DNA from: Chrysaora quinquecirrha
Lineage: Eukaryota; Cnidaria; Scyphozoa; Semaeostomeae; Pelagiidae
DNA length: 64,000 bases
Assembly (NCBI GenBank): GCA_014526335.1
Contig: JACTAT010000004.1
Coordinates: 2,559,846 to 2,623,845, forward strand
Direction: 5' to 3'
The position numbers were made by a program, and so were the translations under genes. Positions 28,201-40,800 of this stretch are shown here, piece after piece; position 1 is the first letter of the stretch; each line of letters begins with the position of its first letter. Below the pieces are notes generated by a model. It made no database searches. It worked only from the letters and a program-made list of their open reading frames with translations, and was not told where the DNA came from.

Positions 28201-31200
28201 GTGTAACACATCTTTTATCTAAAATAGCATAATAACCTGGCCTTCTTCCACACAAATAGAATGTAAGTCTATCAGTTAGTTCAAACATATGTTCAATTAT
28301 TCTGTAACCAAGATCGGTATGTCCTTCTGACCTACAAAAACAGACAAAAGACTTACGTGATAAAGATTATAGACAGATTGAGAAACTGGTAAAAAAGATT
28401 CAGAAAAATAAAAACGTGGCATTTATTGTGATTGTTACAAAACGTTTGTCTATTTTGCAACCTAAATCTTCATTAATTCAAACTTGGATGTTAACAGGGG
28501 AAAGTTTTCTTTGCGATATTATTTCATTTAGGCCCCGTTCACACTATACCGGATAGCTTTCGGGGCGTCTAGATTTTCGTATCGGATAGGGTTGGTGTTT
28601 ACACTATGCCAGAGCTATCTGATAAGAAACGCTCCGAAGATTGGAGTGATTTTCACTCCGTTTTGTAGGTGACATGAAAATCACTCCGCTTCGGATGTAA
28701 TTGGCATTATTTTGTGAGAATGAGAATCTGCTCTTCCATTCCATTCTTTTCTATAGATTCTACCTTATACAATTTTGCCTTCTACCTTTAGAGTTGGTGT
28801 AGCTTATTGTCAAAATCAGTCAAAATTGTTTGCGAAGCAAATTTCTAATGTTTGACAAACAAGGTTTGATAGTTTGTTAAAAACACAGCAAAGCTTAGCA
28901 TATTCTCCAAAAGGTCAAACATTGTGTGGAAAGAATGCCATGTCTGACCGACAATGTTTGGTCGCTTGGTTCAGTGTCTCTACTCATGTACGTTTAAATT
29001 CTGGTTAGCTAGAACGTCAATCTGCCTTGGATTTACAATGGTTTCAAAAAATCGTAATAAACTTACATTGCGATCTCAGCAGCAGTCCTTCCTTTCGAAT
29101 CAAGTGCACTTGGATCAGCACCATTTACAATAAGAAGCTCAACTTGAGTTGCTTGTCCAGCTTTAGCTGCAGCGTGAAGTGGACTATTGCCCATTTCCTA
29201 CAATTAATAACAACATTTTGTATGCATTTTAATACGTATATATGTAGCCAGAAGTGAACTACACTCATTTTTTTATAAGAAACCGACTATAAGAAACTAT
29301 ATATGCCTTTTTCTTAAAAATCAAGAAACTCATTTATATGGCAGAAAAAAAATTAAGAAACTATTTCCGCTTTAAAATGCAGCACTCTATTTTCTGATGT
29401 ACACTGTGTAATGTTTACGGAAAATAATCCCGGAAAATATCCATATTTTGATTGCTAAGAACATGATACTTCATATCAAACCAATATATGAAGAAATTTT
29501 TAAAGTTTCGATTTTTAAGTTAAGAAACTCATTATACCAATTGCGCTCAAAGTTAAGAAACCCTACTATAAGGTTCAGAGCTTACTTTCTTATAAAAAAA
29601 AATGTGTTTCAACTTTCTTTGTCAAACCACCAAACATTGTTGGTCATGCATTCGGGATGAACATAACAAGCAGAGAGGAAGCATTGTTTGGTGACAAGCA
29701 AGGCGGATCCTCCTCTGGGGCAAGAAGTTTTCCCCAACAGGAAAATGAATGAGCATTTTATTATAATAAGAGTTAACTTGGTTTTACCGTGTTGAAGAAA
29801 TTTGGCTGTGCACCGTAAGATAAAAGGCGTAATGATGTTTCCAGATTGCCAGTTCTTGCAGATGAGTACAATTGCTGCGAATGAAATATAATGCTTTTTA
29901 TATAACATTAGAATTAGTATTTGAGTGGTTCGAAATTTCAATTAGAATTGGCACTGTACATAATTACATGCAAAAGTCAGCACTAAATGGATTTAAAAAA
30001 ATTGACAACACTCAGAAAAACAAAATAGATTTAAAATTTGGTGGAGTTTGAGCCTGGCTATTATTCTTAATTCATTCTTAAATTTTAGCCGTTTTGAGAC
30101 TTTATCTTATAAACTATATGCTTATAAAAAGAAAAGTGTGTACAGTGCCATTTCCGAATTTTATCACTAAATATTCCGTTTTTCAAATTGTTCTGTTCTC
30201 AGATTGTACCAGCACAATTTCAAACCGATTTTTTACGAATGGGAAGTCTATATCCGTAGCAACATGATACCGCTTACAAATTGTCGGTGGAAATGTCGTT
30301 GGCTCTCTGGTCATGCAGCCAAGGTTCGAATCCCATCTTTTGTAGTATGGCACTTGTGGAACAATCTTTCCTAGTCTTCGTCATTAATGACACATATAAA
30401 TATATATGTATGGTGCTAAAGAAGGCTCAACATAGCCGAAACACAAAAATCATACGGGAGAAGAGCCTTGGGCTGTATGACTTGGACAGTTACTCGGCGA
30501 TTTCATTGAGCTCTGTAACTCAGTGGAAACGTCTTTGGCTCTCTTGTTATCCAGCACAGATTCGAATCCCACTTATTGTGGTATGCCACTTTTGGGAAAA
30601 TCTATCCTGGTCTTCGCCATTCCCGACAAATATATACAAATATGTGTGGTGCTAAAGAAGGCTCAACATAGCCGAAACACAAAAATAAAACGGAAAAAGA
30701 GCCTTGAGCTGTTTGACTTGAAGAGTTACTTGGCGAGCTCTATAGCTCAGTGGAAACGTCGTTGGCTCTAAGGTCATACAGCATCGAATCCAATCATCTG
30801 TGGTGAAAAATCACCCCTTGTTGAAAAATCTTTATATACACATGAATATATAAATACCTTGCTCAAATTAGCAACGGATAGTGTATCATCTGAAATGGCA
30901 AGCTGATGAACAAATGCTAACAGCTCGTATTTTGCTTTGATGAAGTTTGATTTCACTGGGCTACAAATATAAGAAATATAGGTTTCAGAATCATCGATGA
31001 GTATAACGAAGTACAGAGACTAGATCGTGCAATACTCCATATAAGAATAACACATATTCATGGTCCGTCTTATACATAAAGCATACTGCGCAGTACCAAT
31101 GGTATTCCTCCACAGTAATGTGTAATGGGTAAAGTCTGTACAGTACAGTGGGTGTGCAATTCATTAGAGGATATCCAGTACAGTGTAGGGATATTATCAG

Positions 31201-34200
31201 TACGGTGGAGGGATATAATCAGTAAAGTGGAGGATATTAAGTACAGTGGAGGGATACCATCAGTAAAGTGGAGGGATATCATCAGTAGATTGGAGGATGT
31301 TCATTCCAGTGAAGGGATATCAACAGTACAGACTGTACCTAGACTGTTAAAATACACCATAGTCATAAGAAGGGCCCCGTCCGCACTGCGTTTTCTCAAA
31401 CAAATTCTGACCCACTTGTTTAACCCCCCTCCCGCCAATAGATCTTGACTGCTGTTCTGACCCCCCATCCCACCTATTCCAAACCCCAGCAATAAGGCAC
31501 CTAAGACTACTAAAGAGCGAGACTTATGGGATTTACAAATCCCTTTGCCTTTTCTGTTGAAATTTTGGGATTTATTGAGATTTATATAGTTTCTAACTGA
31601 TTAGATGTATCCTCAGAGATAAAAGTGATTCGGTCTGTCCTAAAAAATTCTAGTTTCTGTAAGCAGCCTTTCCCTAGACTGTTAGAAAATACACCATGGT
31701 CATAAGAAGGGATCCTTTCACTCAGATTTACTTAAAAAAATACTTGTAAAATTTGATGGTTAATAGAAGAGTTTGTTTTGAAACCCTAGGCTATTGACCA
31801 GCAATACCTAATTTTGGGTAATTGTGACTATGACTACGACTATGACTATGAATACACACACTTTCCATGAACAAGCGCAATTTTCAAGAACACACGCACT
31901 TAGACTTACTACATTCCTCCCACTCTTTGGGAAACAGCTACTAGCAACTACAACAACATAATTACTGTTTCCTCAGAGTGGAGCGGAGTGTAGTTGAAGC
32001 GGGGTGGTGGGTAGACTCATTACATTCCTCGTGGGCTACGCTGCTCCGCACTCCACCACCCGCTCCAACCCTTGAGAAACAGCAATTATGTTGTTGTAGT
32101 TGCTAGTAGCTGTTACGAAAGAGTGGGAGGAATGTAATAAGTCTAGGCGGTGGAGTCTGTGGAGGATTCTAGACTACATCGAATGTAATAAGTCTAAAAC
32201 ATACTTTTCTTTCAATTTCTTTCAAATGAAGAAATTTGCACATGCGAGGATTTTTCAAAGAATTTATAGAATTTATAGAATTTATAGAACTTTAACAATT
32301 TTCAAAAGATTTTAGGCTTTAAGAAACAACAGTTTCATGTGTATAACGTTTAAGAGGTTCATACAATCAATAATTAATGCATATTATCCATGTAAAGAGA
32401 AATAACACAGTTTATGAACATATGGAACTGTTTACTCTCTTTTTATTTTCATTTCAGAGAACACAATGTTCCCAAAGATGTTGTTCTTCCAGGCCTTCCA
32501 AGACATGAAGTCCGCATTCACAGAATATTCAGGTGGCAACGTCGACTCAGTAGTACCAGGGTAAAGATTATTCAGCAATCCACTAAAGCAACAGACGCTG
32601 CCGAACCACCATCCACCTTTATATTCAGTCGCACAGACAACCTCAGTGCTAGCTGTAACGTCTTGATCATATGTTGCAAAAGGCCTTCCATTTGACAGTT
32701 CCAATCCATTTCCAATGTTTCCAGTGTAGTTATCAAATGTCATCTTGTATTTCTCTTCTTTTGATCCTATTTTGAAATTGGTGTACTTTGCATAACCTCG
32801 ATCACCATTAACAGCCTGCAGGTCGATTCTTAGAACATAATTTCCACCCGTTGTTAGATTATGCAGTGCTTCCAAACCGAGCCAGAAGTTTCCTTGCAAA
32901 TTCCCAAAACCATTTTCATACGCTTTCCAATCTCTTGTGAAATTCACACTGCTGTTTGTACGCTTTTGGAAGACAATCCATCCTCCACCATCTGTGATCA
33001 TATCACAGTAGACACGAATTACTGAGCCATTTATCAGTAATTCAGTTGTTCCATTTTCTCTTTGTCCTTTCTCCATTGCTTCTTTACAGCTACTGAAAGC
33101 TAAAATAAGAAATAATATCTACACTAGAGATTGATAAAAATAGCAATGATTTCAGCAAATCTTCCAAAAGTAGCCCACAGTTTACTTGACTCAAACTTGG
33201 CCTTCGTGAGCAGAGAGATAAAAGGCCCAATAGAATTGTCGAATAACCATACGAGTAACACAGCCCAGGGCTCGCCTTTCGCATTGCTATGTCTTATGCC
33301 TAGCGTGAACCTTGTTCAGGACCATACAGATTAATAAGTTTTTCGTGAATGGCAAGCACTAGGACAGATTTTCAAAGAATACATACTAATTCACACCACG
33401 ATAGATGGGATTCTAACGACAATTCCACAGAGCTAAAGAGCCAAGGTAATTGTCGAGTACACTTTTTTTAATAAGCAACGTGACTTTCGTTTAGCCCTCA
33501 AAGTTGCTTAAAATTTTAGACATTTCAGCCCTCAAAGTTGCTTAAACGTTGCTTAACATATCTTGTACCTACTAACCACCCCTGACTTCGCGGGTCGAAA
33601 TCGTCATCTGTTAGGCCTACAACATGACTTTTGGGAGACAGTAAGTGGAAAAACGTTAGCTATCGAACTTCAACATACAAAACGTAAGAACGAAGAACAA
33701 TTTCCTAACACAAGAAAGAAAATAAGATTGGTTGTTTGACTTCTTAGTTGCTTACAGTAGTTCAATTGAGCACTCAAGTTGCTTAATGTTTAGGTCAGTT
33801 CAGCGCTAGCTGCTTATTGAGCGGTTGCTCATTAAAAAAAAAGTGTAACTTTAAGAGTCTAACAGCCCGAGGCTCTTTATGTTTCAGCTATGTTAGGCCT
33901 TCCTTACTTTTTACATATTTGTGCATAATTTTCTCGAATGGCATATTTAAGGCAATACATCTAAGAAACCAACCTTGTTTGGCTTTGATATCTTCCATCG
34001 CTAATCCGGTGGGATCTTTCACCTTCTGCCACACCCGAAGTTTCTTGCCAATTTTGTTCAATTTTTCTCTGCCTTCAACTTTATGGACAGTGTTATCTTC
34101 AGTGTTTACTGCAACAAAATTGCACCAATTTCCCAAGCTGCATTGATGGAATTCTTTAGTGAAAAGACTTGACATGCTTGTAGGTTTATCATCACCAATA

Positions 34201-34808
34201 TCGTCATTATCTGAAATCTTCTGGTAAAATGTTCCTGAATGCATGGCATTGCTTGCATAATAAGCAGAAAAACATACCGATGCCACCAAAATAGCATTAA
34301 GTCTCTGGATTTTAAGCAGCGTCATTTCTGTTCGTCTTGTGCTAATGTACTGACTGAGTGAATGACGGATTTAGTAAGAAAATAGCCATTAAGAAGAATG
34401 CGTTTGATTTGCATTAAATTTTGATGAAGTAGAGTTCCTTTCTCCAATCAGGCGATTCTAGGTTTCTTATACCTGTTTTTGATTCAATGAATGAAACGGA
34501 AAACTTTGGTAAGAAATTACAATTCTATGTTTTCGTTAGAGTTTTCAAGAGGGGAAATCAAAATCACCAGGAATTACTTGTGATCAAATGAGGCCAGTTT
34601 AATATATCTGACGAAATTGCATTACACGTTTTTTTTTACGAGAAACCGGCTTATAAGAAACAAAGGTTCAAGGGGCACTTCACTCCTTTAAAATCTCGCA
34701 CACTCTAGCTGGAAAACCTATTGTTTTCATGGAACTCCCTTGGAGATCCTTTTGTATGACAGCGTCGGGTCTTCGGATGTTAACCATGATAAGCTTCTCT
34801 CTGCCTTT

Positions 34809-34850
<42 letters not shown>

Positions 34851-37800
34851 TGACTGACCGACTGACTGACTGACCGACTGACTGACTGACTGACTGAATG
34901 ACTGAATGACTGAATGACTGAATGACTGATTGACCGACTGACTGACTGACTGACTGACTGACTAACTAACTGACTGACTGACTGACTGACTGACTGACTG
35001 ACTGACTGACTGACTGACTGACTGACTGACTGACTGACTGACTGACTGACTGACTGACTGACTGACTGACTGACTGACTGACTGACTGACTGACTGACTG
35101 ACTGACTGACTGACTGACTGACTGACTGACTGACTGACTGACTGACTGGCTGGCTGGCTGACTGACTGACTGACTGACTGACTGACCGACTGACCGACTG
35201 AATGACTGACTGACTGACTGACCGACTGACCGACTGACCGACTGACCGACTGACCGACTGACTGACTGACTGACTGACTGACTGACTGACTGACTGACTG
35301 ACTGACTGACTGACTGACTGACTGACTGACTGACTGACTGACTGACTGACTGACTGACTGACTGACTGACTGACTGACTGTCTGATTGACTAACTGACTG
35401 ACTGACTGACTGACTGACTGACTGACTGGCTTCAGAGCAAAATACAATTGAAATAATCGAGTTACAGACATTAAATTTTGATGAGATAATTTGATGTACT
35501 TTCACTAATTATTCTATTTTATTATAATAACAAAACCTGTTCTTATTGTAAAAGCGGCGGAAAGTTTTTCCTCCTTATTCGAAAAGCAATGTGAATAAAA
35601 GGAAATAATACGAGGAAGGATGTAATGAGCAAGGAAAAGGACTGAATTGAATGGATGAAAATTAATTTCTGTATTATTATATACAAGTACTTAATTGTTG
35701 AAAATTGTTAAGGGGACATGCCAGTTTTTTGAGGCAAAACAGGTGTCTTCTCTTCATAATTTTAAACAATAACTTGTATAATCACCAATCTTTATGTAAT
35801 CATAGTGAAAGTTTCATGTTATTCTTATATGTATGTTAATAATTTTTTATTAGGTTATTATTATACAAACATGATTTAAGATTATTTTATTATAGGTTTA
35901 TATAAAGTATGATTAATTATATGTTATTAAATGGGAGTCCCTTGAAAATAAGCCCAAAAGCTGAAGGGTGTCCCTTCTTATATATCTGAAATGAAATGAA
36001 ATGTACAAAAGAGGAATATTTGCGGTTAATCATGCTGTGAAATGCAGTGAAGGTGAAGTTCAAATATTGTTTTTAGCGCCAGTCCACGCTAGCGAATCTA
36101 TAATCGCTACTGTGGTGGATAATCACTACTGTGGTGGTACTATTTGCGTACTGTGGTGGTAGTTTCTGCGTACTGTGGTGGATAATCACTACTTGTGGTG
36201 GGTTACTATGCTTGCAGTGGTGGCAGTTTTGGCGTACTGTGGTGGATAATCACTACTTGTGGTGGGCTACTATGCTTGCGGTGGTGGCAGTTTTGGCGCA
36301 CTGTGGTGGATTTTGTGGTTTTTCTTGCTTGATCTATAGAGTTTTGCTATGATTTCGTATTCACCACATAAAGCATTATAACCCACCACAAGTAGTGATT
36401 ATCCACCACAGTACGCAAAAAGTTACCACCACAGTACGCAAATAATACCGCCACAGTAGTGATTATCACCACAGTACTCCAAAACTGCCACCACCGCAAG
36501 CATAGTAACCAACCACAAGTAGTGATTATCCACCACAGTACGCAGAAATTACCACCACAGTACGCAAATAGTACCACCACAGTAGATTATCCACCACAGT
36601 ACATAGACTTGCTTCTTAAGTCCGTAACTTTCGCTCACATTGAATTGAATTGATGTTGCTGTTGTTCACTGCAGTCAGGTTGTTAGTTTGAGCGTCCAGC
36701 TATTCAATTCAATAGCGATAACAACGACTCATGTAGTAAGTCTACTCTAAACACGCCGATAAACGCGTTTTGAAAGTTAGATTGACTTCAACATTTCCGC
36801 TGCGTCCGAAGGAATCTACCAATCAAATCGCTCAAAGCTCTTCACACACCGTCAATTTTCTCCTTCGCGCACTTCGGTGCATGATTCCTGGTGGAAATTG
36901 AAAGCACGGTCCTATTTGAAATTAGAATAATTAATGGTCCTAAAGGTCTTAAAAGGCCTCAGTCCTATGGTCTTGTTTTTATGGTATGCCCTTTTATGCA
37001 TAAATTCGTCCTGTTAAATCTCCAGAAAGGAAGTAGAAATCGCAGAAAAAGGAAACAAAAGTTGGAAGGCAATCATTACTCATAAGAATACTTACTGGAC
37101 AGGATCCTTTGGGTTAGGTTTTCTAATTCCACTTTTCATCTGTCCGGGATCTGACAACGTATGCTCCCATATAAGATTAGCTCCATTACTTACGAGAGTC
37201 CTTACCATCTAAGAACAAATAAAAAAACTGGTTTCTTTAACTGTCCTGGGTGAGATGTACGATTTATTTCAATTAACGTTGCTATAATCAATATCAGATT
37301 ACAAGCCTTTTTTAAAAAGGAACCACTTTATCAGGAACCTACACGTAGATGGATGAAAAATTAAAAGAACTTAAAATTAAGAAACTATAGGATTTAGACC
37401 ATGGACTAGCTTCTTTATAAAATAAAATCGACTATCTCACAAACGTAGCTCCCAAATATGTATGCCTCAGTGGCCTAATGGATAAGGCATCGGCCTCCTA
37501 AGCCGGGGATTGCGGGTTCGAGTCCCGTCTGAGGTGTACGATTTATTTCAATTATGTTGTTATATTCAACGTGCTAGACTACGATCTTTACAATAAATAT
37601 GACTTCTTACGATTTATGAAGTGCATTACATCCAAATATGTATGCCTCAGTGAGTGGTATAATGGATAAGGCATCGGCCTCCTAAGCCGGGGATTGCGGG
37701 TTCGAGTCCCGTCTGAGGTGTACGATTTATTTCAATTATGTTGTTACATTCAACGTGCTAGACTACGATCTTTACAATAAACCTGACTTCTTACGATTTA

Positions 37801-40800
37801 TGCAGTGGATTACATCCAAATATGTATGCCTCAGTGGCCTAATGGATAAGGCATCGGCCTCCTAAGCCGGGGATTGCGGGTTCGAGTCCCGTCTGAGGTG
37901 TACGATTTATTTCAATTATGTTGTCACATTCAACGTGCTGGACTACGATCTTTACAATAAATCTGACTTCTTACGATTTATGCAGTGGATTACATCCAAA
38001 TATGTATGCCTCAGTTGCCTAATGGATAAGGCATCGGCCTCCTAAGCCGGGGATTGCGGGTTGGAGTCCCGTCTGAGGTGTACGATTTATTTCAATTATG
38101 TTGTCACATTCAACGTGCTGGACTACGATCTTTACAATAAATCTGACTTCTTACGATTTATGCAGTGGATTACATCCAAATATGTATGCCTCAGTTGCCT
38201 AATGGATAAGGCATCGGCCTCCTAAGCCGGGGATTGTGGGTTCGAGTCCCGTCTGAGGTGTACGATTTATTTCAATTATGTTGTTACATTCAACGTACTG
38301 GATTAAGATCTTTACAATAAACCTGACTTCTTACGATTTATGAAGTGTATTAAACAGAAATATGTATGCCTCAGTGGCCTAATGGATAAGGCATCGGCCT
38401 CCTAAGCCGGGATTTGCGGGTTCGAGTCCCGTCAATAACGTTGTTACATTCAACCTGCTGGACTACGTACGATCTTTACAATAAACCTGACTTCTTACGA
38501 TTTATTAAGTGAATTACGCAGAAATATGTATGCCTCAGTGGCCTAATGGATAAGGCATCGGCCTCCTAAGCCGGGGATTGCGGGTTCGAGTCCCGTCTGA
38601 GGTGTACGATTCATTTCAATTATGTTGTTATATTCTACGTGCTGGATTACGATCTTTACAATAAACCTGACTTCTTACGATTTATGCAGTGGATTACATC
38701 CAAATATGTATGCCTCAGTGGCCTAATGGATAAGGCATCGGCCTCCTAAGCCGGGGATTGCGGGTTCGAGTCCCGTCTGAGGTGTACGGTTTATTTCAAT
38801 TATGTTGTTACAATCAACATGCTGGATTACGATCTTTACTATAAACATGACTTCTTATGATTTCGGAAATGTATTACATCCAAATATGTACGCGTCCGTG
38901 GCCTAATGGATATGGCATTGGCCTCCTGAGCTAAGCCAGGGTTACGGGTTGTAGGTTCGAGTCCCGCGTGAGATGAGGTGTACAATTTATTGCAATTACG
39001 TTGTTACAATCAACATGCTGGATTACGATCTTTACTATAAACATGACTTCTTATGATTTACGAAATGTATTACATCCAAATATGTACGCGTCCGTGGCCT
39101 AATGGATATGGCATTGGCCTCCTGAGCTAAGCCAGGGTTACGGGTTGTAGGTTCGAGTCCCGCGTGAGATGAGGTGTACAATTTATTGCAATTACGTTGT
39201 TACAATCAACATGCTGGATTACGATCTTTACTATAAACATGACTTCTTATGATTTACGAAATGTATTACATCCAAATATGTACGCGTCCGTGGCCTAATG
39301 GATATGGCATTGGCCTCCTGAGCTAAGCCAGGGTTACGGGTTGTAGGTTCGAGTCCCGCGTGAGATGAGGTGTACAATTTATTGCAATTACGTTGTTACA
39401 ATCAACATGCTGGATTACGATCTGTACAACAAGCATGACTTCTTCGGATTGATGAACAAGAATATTACACCCAAATATGCATGCCTTATCTGAGTTGCCA
39501 AGTCAAGTTCAAAGTTTTAACTTGTCATTTTCAAGTAAACACTCTGGTTTTGTCAAGTGAGCCTCAAACCTTTCAGCCACAAGGTTATGACAAATATCAT
39601 ATCAAAAATGAAATTTAGAAGGGTATAACTATCGAATATTGTCAGATGTTTATCTCCACTGAACCCTGTTTTTTCTGCAAGAATAACTGCTTCAAGTCTT
39701 AACATGATACAAACCAAATCGTACTCATTACCGTAAATCCTCTAATAAGCCCCCAGGGGCTTATTTACAAAAACAAATTTTTGATGGGGGCTCATTCGAG
39801 GAGAGGGCTTATTCCAGGGGAGGGCTTAATTCAAAGTTCAATAGTTCCAGTACGTTTTCAGCAGAGTAGAAGATAGAAAAAAGATAACTTACATGTATTC
39901 TATAATCAAAATTAGCTGCCTGCCAACAGCCAATGGCTGATTATTGGTTGAAATGATAGTAAAACCTGTCAGGACTAGCTTTTTCAGTGTTTTAATGAGT
40001 TAAAAGATGCATTATAGGCCAAAATAAATTGATAAGACCTTTGAATAACTCCCTATGGGGGCTTATTCAAGGGGAGGGCTTAATTGCAAAAATGAATTCT
40101 TAGGTGGGGCTTATTAGGCCCCAAATCGAATTTCCTCAAATCTCAACCGTCAAATCGATTTTGGCCCTGGTACCGGTCACAAAATCTGCCAAAATACTGG
40201 CAATTTTGGCCTAGGCATAAAAACAAGATGTAGATTCCGAAAGCAGATGTTCTTAGAAAGGAAATGCAAAGAATTTCATTGATAACTGTAAGGCAAGATA
40301 CAATATCTCATGTAGCATCATTTTTTGGTTTTTATAGATGTTTTTACATAGTTTTCGGCCTATTTTGGTGTGAAATTTTAAAGAAACTGTGACGTCACTT
40401 AAAATTTATATTGTTTGAACAGCCAATCAAATTGCAAATAGACAAGGCCGATACCAGGGTTGAATAAGGACAGCAGAGTTTCACGTAGAGGCCTATTCAC
40501 CCTGGGGACAAGGTTTGTATATTTGTGGCCTTTAAATCAAGTAATCCAGTCTGTTCATGAAAAAAAACTAAATAAAAAAGCATTACTCACAGCTAGTAGT
40601 GATGGGTTCCAAGGTGCAAGTCGTAAATGCCTGACTTGTGAAACATGTCGACCAAGGCTTCTATGAACACTGCAGCATTCATCACAAATTAATACTCCTC
40701 TATTGATTGATGCCCATTCAGGACCTAGAAAATAGAAATACTTCATTTAATTTTTATTGCAAGGACTTTTCTTATACCATATTACTATGATAAATTCCTG

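Noticed and set aside
34962..35505. Long serine/valine/glutamine reading frames
   Set aside because: They are translations of the (GACT)n microsatellite; the frames have no other support.
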